Source: Streptomyces albiflavescens
GTDB lineage: Bacteria > Actinomycetota > Actinomycetes > Streptomycetales > Streptomycetaceae
Assembly (NCBI RefSeq): GCF_014645835.1
Contig: NZ_BMMM01000006.1
Span: forward strand, 244,961 to 308,960
DNA: 64,000 bases
Direction of reading: 5' to 3'
Below the pieces are notes generated by a model. It searched no databases, had not been told where the DNA came from, and saw only the letters and a list, made by a program, of their open reading frames with translations. The stretch's first letter is position 1. Each line of letters opens with the position of its first letter. Of this stretch, positions 8,441 through 17,055 are shown in pieces. A program made the position numbers and the translations under genes.

Positions 8441-8648
8441 GGAGGGTGAACGACCGGTAACGGGCAGGTCGGCAAAGGGAACCTGAGGTTCCCTCGGGCG
8501 AGGGAAGTTTCCGGCGAGGCCGTCTGCGAGTGGTGGCGGGCGGTTAAAGTCCGGAACTCGACGCGGGGTCGACCCCCCGCGGGCAGCGCACAGCCCCCTC
8601 CCGTGTTCCCCCGCACGGGTGGTCCCCTTCGCGCTTCGGGAGTGCCCC

Positions 8649-9560
8649 TTGGCCACGGTTGACACCGCACCCGCAGATTCCCCCACTCCACCCGTCCAGC
8701 GATCGGTGGTGCCCGCGGGATCATGTGTCCCGCCCACCCAGCCCCGCACCACGCCCGGAGAGACGTGTGCCCCGCGCACCCCGCCCGCGGAGGCCGCGCC
8801 CCTCGAGCCGCACGCCACGACCCTGATCGGCTCCGTGCAGCGCGCGATGCGCCTTCTGGAGGCCGTTGCTGCGCGCGAGCACGGTGCCCCCGCCAAGCAG
8901 CTTGCCCGGGAGGCCGGGCTCGCGCTGCCGACGGCGTACCACCTACTGCGCACCCTGGTCCATGAGGGCTATCTGCGCCGCGACAAGGGGTTGTTCTTCC
9001 TCGGTGGGGCGGCCGAGCGGCTGAGCAGCAGCGGAGCACAGCAGAAACGTCGCAGCACGGTGAGTGACATGCTCGCGCACTGGCGCGATTCGATCGGCGT
9101 ACCCGTCTACTACGCGATCTACCGCGACGGCGAGATCGAGGTCATGTGCGTCGCCGACACCCCGAGCAACCCCGCGGTCGAGGAGTGGGCCGACTTCCGG
9201 GAGACCGGGCACGCGCACGCGATCGGCCAGTGCCTGCTGTCCCAGCTGGACGAGAAGGCCCGCCGGGACCACCTCGACCGCTACCCGGTGCAGTCGATCA
9301 CTCCGTACACGGTGCGTGACAATGACAGCCTGCTGCGGCGCCTGGAGCGGACGGGACGGATGGAGCCCGTCATCGAGCGCCAGGAGTACGCGCTGGGCAC
9401 CGTCTGCGCCGCGATCCCCATCACGGCAGGCTCAACTGCCGGGACGATGGCCATTTCTCTGCCTTGTCATCAGGCCGAGCGACTGCTACCCGCCGCACGC
9501 CAATTGCAGAGCGAAATCGGCAAGTTGCTAGGGACACTCGCGATCTCTATCAGTATCTGA
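8649..9560 (+). CDS. ssgR: IclR family regulator SsgR, activator of ssgA
   Basis: An IclR-type DNA-binding regulator immediately before ssgA, the position of SsgR, which activates ssgA in S. coelicolor. A helix-turn-helix (APAKQLAREAGLALPTAYHLLRTL) follows a Pro-rich, non-conserved leader of about 60 residues, and the ligand-binding IclR domain forms the C-terminal two thirds. Start choice is uncertain: TTG at 8649 has a GGGAG ribosome site and gives 303 residues, whereas GTG at 8835 would give 241, close to the length I recall for SsgR. No in-frame stop separates the two. Confidence 0.85.
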   Translation: MATVDTAPADSPTPPVQRSVVPAGSCVPPTQPRTTPGETCAPRTPPAEAAPLEPHATTLIGSVQRAMRLLEAVAAREHGAPAKQLAREAGLALPTAYHLLRTLVHEGYLRRDKGLFFLGGAAERLSSSGAQQKRRSTVSDMLAHWRDSIGVPVYYAIYRDGEIEVMCVADTPSNPAVEEWADFRETGHAHAIGQCLLSQLDEKARRDHLDRYPVQSITPYTVRDNDSLLRRLERTGRMEPVIERQEYALGTVCAAIPITAGSTAGTMAISLPCHQAERLLPAARQLQSEIGKLLGTLAISISI

Positions 9561-9659
9561 AAACTCACTCCTTGTGATCTCTCGTGCACGTTGAGCAAGA
9601 TTCCAGCAGTGTCAGGGGGACGATTCCTGGCCAGTCGACGGCAAACGACGGGGTAGGCG

Positions 9660-10097
9660 ATGCGCGAGTCAGTACAGGCAGAGGTCATGATGAGCTTCCT
9701 CGTGTCGGAGGAGTTGTCCTTCCGCATTCCGGTGGAGCTCCGATACGAGACCTGTGATCCGTATGCCGTGCGGTTGACCTTCCATTTGCCCGGAGACGCC
9801 CCTGTGACCTGGGCGTTCGGCCGAGAGTTGATGATCGATGGCGTGGGCCGGCCGTGCGGCGACGGCGATGTGCACATCGCGCCCGCGGACCCGGAGGCGT
9901 TCGGCGAGGTGCTGATCCGACTTCAGGTGGGCGGCGACCACGCGCTGTTCCGGTCCGGGGCGGCGCCGCTCGTGGCGTTCCTCGACCGCACGGACAAGCT
10001 GGTGCCGCTGGGACAGGAGCGTTCCCTCGCGGACTTCGACACGCACCTCGACGAGGCGCTGGACCGCATTCTGGCGGAGGAGCAGAGCGCGGGCTGA
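9660..10097 (+). CDS. ssgA: Sporulation and cell division protein SsgA
   Basis: A 145-residue SsgA-like protein. The conserved core (SFLVSEELSFRIPVELRYE through WAFGRELM to PLVAFLDRTDKLVPLGQE) is essentially SsgA itself, which promotes sporulation-specific septation and hyphal remodelling with SsgB and FtsZ. The family is restricted to sporulating actinomycetes. Start at ATG 9660 (MRESVQAEVMM); the ATG at 9690 would give the shorter form. Transcribed after ssgR with a 99-bp gap that probably holds the SsgR-dependent promoter. Confidence 0.95.
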   Translation: MRESVQAEVMMSFLVSEELSFRIPVELRYETCDPYAVRLTFHLPGDAPVTWAFGRELMIDGVGRPCGDGDVHIAPADPEAFGEVLIRLQVGGDHALFRSGAAPLVAFLDRTDKLVPLGQERSLADFDTHLDEALDRILAEEQSAG

Positions 10098-10105
10098 CGC
10101 ATCGA

Positions 10106-10148
10106 CACCCCTAAGCGGAGTAACGCTTCCTCACAAGGGGCAGGGGTG
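10106..10148. terminator. Nested inverted repeat between convergent ssgA and the YibE/F gene
   Basis: CACCCCT (10106-10112) pairs with AGGGGTG (10142-10148), and inside it AAGCG (10113) pairs with CGCTT (10124). The two genes converge here, so a bidirectional terminator is plausible. Confidence 0.45.
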
Positions 10149-10158
10149 CCGGCTGCCT

Positions 10159-11628
10159 TCAGCGCTTGCGGCGGCGGCCCTTCCCACTGAGTACCGGCGT
10201 CCTGGCTCCCGCGGGCCCCACAGGGTCGGCCGCGGTCTCCGTGCGGTCCGCAGAAACCACCAGGGCGGCCAGCGCCGTGGTCACCGGTACCGAGGCGACG
10301 AGGCCGATCGAGCCGATCAGGGTGCGCACGATCTCCTCGGCGACCAGCTCGCTGTTGGCGACCCTGCCCACGCTGCTCTGCGCGATCGAGAACAGCAGCA
10401 GGAGAGGCAGCGCGGCGCCCGCGTAGGCCAGGACAAGGGTGTTGACGACGGACGCGATGTGGTCGCGGCCGATGCGGATGCCCGCCCGGTACAGGCCGCG
10501 CCAGCCCATCGAGGGGTTCGCCTCGTGCAGCTCCCAGACCGCGGACGTCTGCGTCACCGTCACATCGTCGAGCACACCGAGCGAACCGATGATCACGCCC
10601 GCGAGCAGCAGACCACTCATGTCGATGGACGGATACAAGCCATGGATCAGGCCGGTGTTGTCGTCGGTGTTTCCGGTCAGCGCCGCCCAGCCGATGAAGA
10701 CGGAGCCGAGCACACCGATCAGCACCAGCGAGAGCAGTGTGCCGATGACGGCCACCGACGTGCGGGCAGAGAGGCCGTGACACATGTAGAGCGCGATCAG
10801 CATGATGGCGCTGGCCCCGACGACCGCCACGATCAGCGGGTCCGAGCCATGCAGGATCGCGGGCAGGATGAAGAGGTTCAGGATCAGGAAACTGATGGCC
10901 AGCGCGATGAGCGCCATGACACCGCGCATCCGGCCCACCACCACGACGACCAGCGCGAAGATCCCGGCGAGCAGCGCCAGGGGGAACTTCCGGTTCACGT
11001 CGGTGACCGAGTACTGCAAGTCCCTGGGCGCGGAGGGCTCGTAGGCGACCACGACCTTCTCGCCCTGATGCAACTGCCGCGACTGGTCCGGCTGGACGAT
11101 CTCGGTGAACGTACGGCCCTTGTCCTTGCCGGTGTCGATCCGGATCGACGCCTTCTTGCAGTCGCCCGTCGCCTGCTGCTGCGCGGAGGAGCCCTCGGCG
11201 GTGGAGGTGTCACCGGTCGGGGTCTCCCCCGAGGCGTTCACGGACTTGCAGTCCACCTTGTCGACCTTGGTGACCGTCGCCTGCTGGGTCTGCCGGTCGA
11301 AGCCGACACCGGTGCGCTCGTGGGACGGGGCGCCCCCCGGCCAGAGCACAACAAGGCCCACGACGACCGCTGTCGCGAAGGGGATCAGCACCGCGGCGAT
11401 GACCTTGCGCAGGTGCTTGGAGACGGGCGCTGCGGGGCCGTGGCTGTGACTGTGTGAGTGGCCGTGCCCGGCGCCCGGCCCGTGGCTGTCGCCGGGTCCG
11501 GGGCCATGGCCGCCACCGATCGGTCCATGTCCGCGACCGTCGCCGGAACCATGTCCATGGCCGTCACCGGAGCCGGATCCGCGAGGCGGTCCGGACGGTG
11601 GGAACGGGGGCTGCTGCATTGTGGTCAC
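10159..11628 (-). CDS. YibE/F family multi-pass membrane protein
   Basis: A 489-residue membrane protein. Residues 1-70 are Gly/His/Ser-rich with HGHG and HSHSHSHG runs that could bind metal. One membrane segment follows (about 74-96), then an extracellular domain to about 205, and about eight membrane segments with the YibE/F core (SLGVLDDVTVTQ, HIASVVNTLVLAYAG). The transported substrate or role of this family is not established. Start at ATG 11628; the internal ATG at 11619 is also possible. Divergent from the thiC riboswitch. Confidence 0.85.
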   Translation of the reverse strand: MTTMQQPPFPPSGPPRGSGSGDGHGHGSGDGRGHGPIGGGHGPGPGDSHGPGAGHGHSHSHSHGPAAPVSKHLRKVIAAVLIPFATAVVVGLVVLWPGGAPSHERTGVGFDRQTQQATVTKVDKVDCKSVNASGETPTGDTSTAEGSSAQQQATGDCKKASIRIDTGKDKGRTFTEIVQPDQSRQLHQGEKVVVAYEPSAPRDLQYSVTDVNRKFPLALLAGIFALVVVVVGRMRGVMALIALAISFLILNLFILPAILHGSDPLIVAVVGASAIMLIALYMCHGLSARTSVAVIGTLLSLVLIGVLGSVFIGWAALTGNTDDNTGLIHGLYPSIDMSGLLLAGVIIGSLGVLDDVTVTQTSAVWELHEANPSMGWRGLYRAGIRIGRDHIASVVNTLVLAYAGAALPLLLLFSIAQSSVGRVANSELVAEEIVRTLIGSIGLVASVPVTTALAALVVSADRTETAADPVGPAGARTPVLSGKGRRRKR

Positions 11629-11705
11629 CGACCGATCATCGCAAGAACGGAAGGGGCCCTCTGTTCAGCGCGCCAGATATGACGCTAGCGTGGAGGCACC
11701 TTTGC

Positions 11706-11840
11706 ACACGCGGGAGCTCGGAGCACCGGGCTGAGAGGGCGCTGACCTTCGTCTCAGCGATGTTTCACATGAAACATCGACGGACGGAAGCCGCTGCGTC
11801 GACCGCCGAACCTGTTACCGGGTAATGCCGGCGTAGGGAG
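11706..11840 (+). promoter_or_regulatory. TPP riboswitch (THI element) controlling thiC, with a parS-like hairpin inside
   Basis: The conserved blocks are in order: CTGAGA at 11731-11736, GAACCTG at 11808-11814, GGTAATGCCGGCG at 11821-11833 and AGGGA at 11835-11839. The thiC ribosome site (AGGGAG, 11835-11840) is the 3' edge of the aptamer, 8 nt before the ATG, so TPP binding should block translation initiation. The variable segment between CTGAGA and GAACCTG is long (about 70 nt) and contains the parS-like palindrome at 11761-11776. Confidence 0.93.
11761..11776. promoter_or_regulatory. parS-like site inside the TPP riboswitch, 15/16 match
   Basis: TGTTTCACaTGAAACA differs from the parS consensus at one core base (CACATG instead of CACGTG) and is a palindrome with flanking CGA/TCG, so it folds into an RNA hairpin in the riboswitch variable arm. 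Confidence 0.6.
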
Positions 11841-11848
11841 TAGGTCTC

Positions 11849-13696
11849 ATGACCAACAAGGACGTACGCACGCCTGCCTCCAGCCAGACGGACGGGACGC
11901 TTGTTCCGGACGAAAGCGGTGGGGTATCCGCCCCGGCCGAGAACGGCGAGGCCGGGAAGTCCATCGGCTGGCACAAGGCGTATGTCGGGGGCTCGCGCAC
12001 CGATCTACGAGTGCCGGTCCGTCAGGTGCACCTCACCAACGGGCAGTCCGTCACGCTGTACGACACCTCCGGCCCGTACACCGATCCGACCGTCGACACC
12101 GATGTACGCCGGGGGCTGGCACCGCTGCGCGAGAACTGGATCATCGCCCGCGGTGACACCGAGGAGTACGCGGGCCGTCCGGTCCGCCCCGAGGACGACG
12201 GGATCAAGCACACCTCACCGCGCGGGGGGCTGCGCAACCTCGACGCGGTCTTCCCGGGGCGGCCGCGCCAGCCTCGCCGGGGCCGCCCCGGACAGGCGGT
12301 GACGCAACTCGCGTACGCCCGCCGCGGTGAGATCACGCCCGAGATGGAGTTCGTGGCGGTCCGCGAGAACGTCGACCCCGAGGTCGTACGCGAGGAGATC
12401 GCCGCGGGCCGCGCGGTGCTGCCCTCGAACGTGAACCACCCGGAGATCGAGCCGATGATCATCGGTAAGCGGTTCCTGGTGAAGGTCAACGCCAACATCG
12501 GCAACTCGGCCGTGACGTCCTCCATCGAGGAGGAGGTCGAAAAGATGACCTGGGCGACCCGCTGGGGCGCCGACACGGTCATGGACCTGTCCACCGGCCG
12601 CAACATCCACACCACCCGCGAGTGGGTGCTGCGCAACTCCCCTGTCCCCATCGGCACGGTGCCGCTCTACCAGGCGCTGGAGAAGGTCGATGGTCGCGCC
12701 GAGGAGCTGACCTGGGAGATCTACAAGGACACGGTCATCGAGCAGGCCGAGCAGGGCGTGGACTACATGACGGTCCACGCGGGCGTGCGCCTGTCGTACG
12801 TGCCGCTCACCGCGAACCGCAAGACCGGCATCGTCTCGCGCGGCGGCTCGATCATGGCGGCCTGGTGCCTGGCGCACCACAAGGAGTCGTTCCTGTACGA
12901 GAACTTCGAGGAGCTCTGCGAGATCCTCGCGGCGTACGACGTCACGTACTCGCTCGGCGACGGGCTGCGGCCCGGTTCCATCGCGGACGCCAACGACGCT
13001 GCGCAGTTCGCGGAGTTGAGGACGCTCGGGGAACTCAACACGATCGCCAAGCGTTTCAACGTACAGACCATGATCGAGGGCCCGGGACATGTCCCGATGC
13101 ACAAGATCAAGGAGAACATCGACCTTCAGCAGGAGATCTGCGATGAAGCTCCGTTCTATACGCTCGGCCCGCTGACGACGGACGTCGCGCCGGCGTACGA
13201 CCACATCACCTCCGGCATCGGTGCCGCGATGATCGCCTGGTGGGGCACGGCCATGCTCTGCTATGTCACGCCCAAGGAGCACTTGGGCCTGCCCAACCGT
13301 GACGACGTCAAGACCGGCGTCATCACCTACAAGATCGCCGCCCACGCAGCCGACCTCGCCAAGGGGCACCCGGGTGCGCAGGAATGGGACGACGCGCTGT
13401 CCGACGCCCGCTTCGAGTTCCGGTGGGAGGACCAGTTCAATCTGGCCCTCGACCCGGACACGGCACGGGAGTTCCACGACGAGACACTGCCGGCCGAGCC
13501 CGCCAAGACGGCCCACTTCTGCTCCATGTGCGGGCCGAAGTTCTGCTCGATGAAGATTAGTCAAAGCATCACAGAGCAGTTCGGTGGTACGGCGGCTGCG
13601 GGGGCGACGGCTGAGGAGGTCGCTGAGGGGATGCTCCAGAAGTCGAAGGAGTTCGCGGCTAGCGGGAACCGGGTGTACCTGCCGCTCGCGAACTGA
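11849..13696 (+). CDS. thiC: Phosphomethylpyrimidine synthase ThiC
   Basis: Radical SAM enzyme converting aminoimidazole ribotide to hydroxymethylpyrimidine phosphate, the pyrimidine half of thiamine. The 615 residues include the ThiC core (EFVAVREN, MTVHAGVRL, SRGGSIMA, EGPGHVPMH, YTLGPLTTDVAPAYDH) and the C-terminal cluster motif CSMCGPKFC with Cys at about 558, 561 and 566, which binds the 4Fe-4S cluster. Length is normal. ATG at 11849 is set by the riboswitch-embedded ribosome site. Single-gene unit bounded by a strong terminator. Confidence 0.98.
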   Translation: MTNKDVRTPASSQTDGTLVPDESGGVSAPAENGEAGKSIGWHKAYVGGSRTDLRVPVRQVHLTNGQSVTLYDTSGPYTDPTVDTDVRRGLAPLRENWIIARGDTEEYAGRPVRPEDDGIKHTSPRGGLRNLDAVFPGRPRQPRRGRPGQAVTQLAYARRGEITPEMEFVAVRENVDPEVVREEIAAGRAVLPSNVNHPEIEPMIIGKRFLVKVNANIGNSAVTSSIEEEVEKMTWATRWGADTVMDLSTGRNIHTTREWVLRNSPVPIGTVPLYQALEKVDGRAEELTWEIYKDTVIEQAEQGVDYMTVHAGVRLSYVPLTANRKTGIVSRGGSIMAAWCLAHHKESFLYENFEELCEILAAYDVTYSLGDGLRPGSIADANDAAQFAELRTLGELNTIAKRFNVQTMIEGPGHVPMHKIKENIDLQQEICDEAPFYTLGPLTTDVAPAYDHITSGIGAAMIAWWGTAMLCYVTPKEHLGLPNRDDVKTGVITYKIAAHAADLAKGHPGAQEWDDALSDARFEFRWEDQFNLALDPDTAREFHDETLPAEPAKTAHFCSMCGPKFCSMKISQSITEQFGGTAAAGATAEEVAEGMLQKSKEFAASGNRVYLPLAN

Positions 13697-13704
13697 TCGC
13701 TGGA

Positions 13705-13747
13705 ACGGCGGTGTTCCTTGGGGCAGTCGACCAAGGAGCACCGCCGT
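13705..13747 (+). terminator. Strong terminator after thiC
   Basis: ACGGCGGTGTTCCTTGG (13705-13721) pairs with CCAAGGAGCACCGCCGT (13731-13747), 17 bp with one G-U wobble, and a 9-nt loop. It starts 8 bp after the thiC stop and could work in both directions. Confidence 0.9.
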
Positions 13748-13750
13748 AGT

Positions 13751-13858
13751 TCACTGTCGCTGGGCATTCCTGAGCCGCTCGACCTGCTTGTTGATCAAAT
13801 CGGCGGGGAAGGAAGCGGGACTGTCGCCCACCTTCGTCGTGATTTCGGCTCGTTTCAC
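13751..13858 (-). CDS. Possible 35-residue peptide or 3' remnant of a lost gene
   Basis: A minus-strand frame reading KRAEITTKVGDSPASF and ending QVERLRNAQRQ looks more protein-like than its surroundings and stops 3 bp from the thiC terminator, as a convergent gene would. The GTG at 13858 has GGGAAG four bases upstream. The frame is open to 14089, but that part is Arg/Pro-rich and not protein-like. It could be a real short peptide or the tail of a deleted gene; I do not recognise it. Confidence 0.3.
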   Translation of the reverse strand: MKRAEITTKVGDSPASFPADLINKQVERLRNAQRQ

Positions 13859-14269
13859 GGTCTTCCCGGGTTCGCGTTGTGGGGCTGGCCTGCGGTTTTT
13901 CGAGCCGGGTGGGAGTCCGGGCCCGGGCCGGGAGGCTTTGGGACGCCGACGAGGCTCAACGAGCGCGTCAAGGCCGCCGGTCTTCGGACTCAAGTGGCCC
14001 CACGCGACTCGAAAATTCCACCGGGGTCGTCCTGCTGGTAACCCATCTGCCGGGGGCGGCGCCGGTGAGGCGTGAGGCGTAGGTCGCACGGCGGGGGGTC
14101 TGGGTTGTCAGTGGCTCCTGTTAGCTTCCTGTGCGTCGCTGAAGAGATCACGGCCGCCCCCCTTCAGGTGCAGAGCGACTCGCACCTGACATTCAGTGAC
14201 GTATGCGCACGAGCCGTGCGATTACGCCCGGTCCACTCGACCGGACGAGTCACTCCTTGGAGGAGAAAC
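13859..14269. other. Gap before the secreted protein gene
   Basis: About 410 bp with no convincing gene on either strand. It should contain the promoter for the gene starting at 14270. No operator or hairpin stood out. Confidence 0.4.
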
Positions 14270-15184
14270 TTGAAGACACGCAGCGTGCTGGGGCGTCCGG
14301 CCCGTATTGCGGCCGTTCTCACGGCGGCCCTGGGGCTCGCGGTGGCGGCGGCCCCGCTGACGGGCACAGCACAGGCTCACGAGGCGGCGACGGGAACGCT
14401 CAGCTTCAGCGGCGACCCGGGCGAGTACACCACCGGCGGCCAGTCCGCCACGTACACGGCCGGGGCGGTCCAGCAGTTCGACGTCCAGGGCGCCACCGAC
14501 GGGAACTCCGTGTTCACCTCCGTGGTGACGAACGAGGGCAAACGCTGGACGCTCCACCTGGCCGCCCCCGACGGCCAGAAGCTCACCGAGGGCACCACCT
14601 ACACCGGGGCCCTGCGCTGGCCCTACGCCCAGCCGCAGGACCCGGAGTTGGCGTTCGGCGAGGACGCGCGCCAGTGCGACACCAGCACCGGTTCCTTCAC
14701 CGTCTCGCATATCGCCTTCGGACCGTACGGCTATGTACGCGAGATCGACGCCACCTTCGAGCAGTACTGCAACGGGGCCACCGTGCCCGCGCGCGGTGAA
14801 CTCCACGCCCAGATGCCCGAGCCGCCCGCCGAGCTCACCCTGGGCATGACCCTCGACTCCGCGGGCAAGGTCAACTCGCAAACCGGCCAGATCACCGTTG
14901 GCGGCTCGGTGACCTGCAACAAACCGGCGCAGGTCGCCGTCAGTGGCAACGTCGACCAGGTGCAGAAGAAGGCGACGGCGATCGGCTACTACGAGACGAC
15001 CGTCGCCTGCACGCCCGGCGCGCCGGTCCCGTGGACGGTCTCCTTCGCCAGCATCGAGCCCGGCACCGCCTTCCGCTCCGGCGCCGCCACCCTGCGGGGT
15101 GCGGCCAAGGCGGACGACCGCGACTACCCGGCGACTGTGAACACTGGGCAGCAGACCACCCAGGTCACCCTCGACAAGGCGTGA
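14270..15184 (+). CDS. Secreted protein of unknown function with Sec signal peptide
   Basis: A 304-residue predicted exported protein. The signal peptide has a basic start (KTRSVLGRPAR), a hydrophobic core (AAVLTAALGLAVAAAPL) and an AQA-type cleavage site near residue 37. The mature part is beta-rich with four Cys that could form disulfides (CDTST, YCNG, VTCN, VACTPG). The start is the TTG at 14270, set by a strong GGAGGAG site 8 bp upstream; the frame is open earlier but not protein-like. No known domain is recognised. Confidence 0.75.
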   Translation: MKTRSVLGRPARIAAVLTAALGLAVAAAPLTGTAQAHEAATGTLSFSGDPGEYTTGGQSATYTAGAVQQFDVQGATDGNSVFTSVVTNEGKRWTLHLAAPDGQKLTEGTTYTGALRWPYAQPQDPELAFGEDARQCDTSTGSFTVSHIAFGPYGYVREIDATFEQYCNGATVPARGELHAQMPEPPAELTLGMTLDSAGKVNSQTGQITVGGSVTCNKPAQVAVSGNVDQVQKKATAIGYYETTVACTPGAPVPWTVSFASIEPGTAFRSGAATLRGAAKADDRDYPATVNTGQQTTQVTLDKA

Positions 15185-15214
15185 CCCTGGCCTGATTCTG
15201 GCATGACCCCGCCG
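15182..15214 (+). repeat. 11-bp tandem repeat beginning at the stop codon
   Basis: TGACCCTGGCC (15182-15192), TGATTCTGGCA (15193-15203) and TGACCCCGCCG (15204-15214): three units, the first starting with the stop codon of the secreted protein gene. Confidence 0.6.
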
Positions 15215-15216
15215 CG

Positions 15217-15468
15217 GGTCCGGCATCGCGCCGGGCTCGCGGCTTTCGCGAGGCCCGCTATCGCCGTTCGGCGTCAGCTCGCCTCCTCGGCGGGCCTCGT
15301 CAGTCCCGCTTCCCAGACGACGCGCGGCTGTCCTTCGCCCGCGTCGCCGAATACCAGAAGCGCGCCGCCGTCCACGTGCACGCGGTCGTTCGTCTCGACG
15401 GCCCGGCTGGACCGGACGGCGAACCCCCGGCCTGGGGCACAGCCGAGCGACTCGCCAACGCCGCGTGA
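15217..15468 (+). pseudogene. Remnant of a pSAM2-type replication initiator (RepSA-like)
   Basis: One frame reads DDARLSFARVAEYQKRAAV and continues VHVHAVVRLDGP to PPAWGTAERLANAA, then stops at 15468. This is the central signature of the replication initiators of Streptomyces integrative elements such as pSAM2. The N-terminal third and the whole C-terminal half are missing, and no start is evident. I infer the relic of an integrated conjugative element; no integrase, excisionase, tra gene or tRNA attachment site was found beside it. Confidence 0.65.
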
Positions 15469-15474
15469 GCACCC

Positions 15475-15774
15475 GGCCGCCGATCCCACTCTGGTGCTGT
15501 TCTTCTCCGATGGAGGTGTCTATCGCAACAAGGAGATCGAGAAGGAGCTGCGGGAAGCGGTCGAGGAGCCGATCTTCTGGCAGTCGTGGGCCTGGGCCGG
15601 TCCAACTACGGCGTGCTGGAGCGGTTCGACACGTTGTCGGGCCGACGCGTCGACAACGTCGGATTCTTGGCCGTCGACGACATCAGCGGCGTCCCGGACC
15701 CGGAGCTGTACGACCGGCTGCTGTCCGAGTTCCCGGCCTGGATGACCGCGGCCCGGCGGCTCGGGATCATCTGA
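15475..15774 (+). pseudogene. 3' remnant of a TerF-like von Willebrand A domain protein, frameshifted
   Basis: Frame A reads DPTLVLFFSDGGVYRNKEI and continues to EEPIFWQ (ending near 15583); frame B continues VGLGRSNYGVLERFDTL through DNVGFLAVDDISG to a stop at 15774. Restoring one T after FWQ (CAG-TTC-GTG rather than CAG-TCG-TG) joins them into the C-terminal vWA domain of tellurium-resistance TerF/TerD-type proteins. The N-terminal part, including the vWA start and any TerD domain, is replaced by the Rep remnant. Clearly non-functional. Confidence 0.75.
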
Positions 15775-15991
15775 CCGAACCCTTCCGGGGTGCGCGGCAT
15801 CCGACCGGGTCCTGCCGGACCGGGCATCGGCTGATGGCGCCCGGCCAGGGGGCGTTCGAACGCGCCCTCCCGGGGAGCGCACGGGCGTACGTCACCCACC
15901 GGTTCGGGCCCACGCCTCATCAGCGCGGGCCCCGGTTCCTCCCCGCACCCGGCGTCACCCCCGGACATGAGCCACCCGGCCGGCCCGGGCG
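15775..15991. other. Gap after the Rep/vWA scar
   Basis: About 215 bp, GC-rich, with no gene or clear hairpin recognised. It separates the scar from a convergent minus-strand gene. Confidence 0.4.
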
Positions 15992-16849
15992 TCACTCCGG
16001 CTGGTGCTCCGGCCCTCCGAAGTCCGGGCTCGTGAAGTCCGGGCTGGAGAAGCTCGGGCGAGGGCCGGCCGCGGGCCCGCCCTCGGGGCTGCTGAACCCC
16101 GGCCGGTTGTAGCCGAGTTGTGGGATGCGGCTGGGCGTCGGTGCCGGACGGCCCAGTGCCGCCGAGCCCGGGTCGGCGAGGGCCTCCCGGAGGAACGGCA
16201 GGATGCCGCGCTCCAGCAGGGCCTCGTGCCAGGCTTCCCTGGCCCGGGCCACCCGTTCGTCCAGCTCGCCGCGCGCTCCGGCCTGGAGCGAGGACGAGCT
16301 GTTGCGCAGTGCGGTCAGCAGTAGTCCGACCGCGGCGACCAGAATCGCGGCGGCCGTGACCGCGCCGAAGACCCATCCGGTGGTGAGGAGGGTCTTGGCG
16401 AACGCCTGCTCAGGGGCGAGCATCTTCAGGAGGTAGCCCACGAGGAGGAAGATCGCCGCCGCTGTCCCGGCGAGGACGGGGGCGAGCACCGCGACGACGG
16501 CGATGGCGCCGGCCCCGGCGGTCTCGGAGACCTCGCCGACGGTGGCGGCGAGCCCCATCGCGGTCGCACCCGGCTCCGCGGAGCCGGCTTCCTCGCTCAC
16601 GACCTGGGCGGACGACGCCGGCTGGCGCAGTTCCTCGCGGACCTTCACGTAATGCTGGTATTCGGTCGCCGCGGCCACCGTGATGAGTGCGGTGGCGTTG
16701 AGCGCCATGGTGCGCAGTTGTTCGGGGTTGAGCCGCTGGCCGACAGCGGCGAGTTCCGGGCGGGTTGGTGCGGAGCGCAGCGCCTCATCGAGGATCCGCT
16801 CGTATTCCTGGCGGTCCTCGCTCAGCAGGTGCTGCGGAACGCTGTTCAT
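15992..16849 (-). CDS. Membrane protein of unknown function
   Basis: A 285-residue protein with an N-terminal soluble region of about 110 residues, two or more hydrophobic segments (AIAVVAVLAPVLAGTAAAIF near 130 and VFGAVTAAAILVAAVGLLL near 185) and a soluble C-terminal tail ending in the repeat FSSPEGG, FSSPDF, TSPDFGG. The ATG at 16849 has GGGGG at the right distance (6 nt); an ATG six bases upstream abuts that site and is less likely. No family is recognised. Confidence 0.7.
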   Translation of the reverse strand: MNSVPQHLLSEDRQEYERILDEALRSAPTRPELAAVGQRLNPEQLRTMALNATALITVAAATEYQHYVKVREELRQPASSAQVVSEEAGSAEPGATAMGLAATVGEVSETAGAGAIAVVAVLAPVLAGTAAAIFLLVGYLLKMLAPEQAFAKTLLTTGWVFGAVTAAAILVAAVGLLLTALRNSSSSLQAGARGELDERVARAREAWHEALLERGILPFLREALADPGSAALGRPAPTPSRIPQLGYNRPGFSSPEGGPAAGPRPSFSSPDFTSPDFGGPEHQPE

Positions 16850-16982
16850 GTGCATCCCCCGATGCTCCGTAGGGCTGGTGGCTCGCACGCTGACGAGCCG
16901 TTGGGCAGAAACGGAGGGGAGCCTGCTACGGATAAGCCGATGGTAGAGCGGTGACGGCACGCCGTGACAGGGGGTTTCCAGA

Positions 16983-17055
16983 AATTGCCCCCTGGCCAGC
17001 GCAGTCCTCCTGGGGGACGCCTGCCCGGTGAACGCTCAGCTATCCAGGGGCAATT
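16983..17055 (-). terminator. Inverted repeat overlapping the metallophosphoesterase stop
   Basis: AATTGCCCCCTGG (16983-16995) is complementary, with one bulged base, to CCAGGGGCAATT (17044-17055). The right arm encodes the last residues of the metallophosphoesterase (LVQQLPLDS), so the hairpin would form from coding end plus trailer. Confidence 0.5.

Noticed and set aside
15182..15300. Looked for a tRNA attachment site beside the Rep remnant
   Set aside because: No tRNA-like fold or duplicated tRNA 3' end found within 1 kb.
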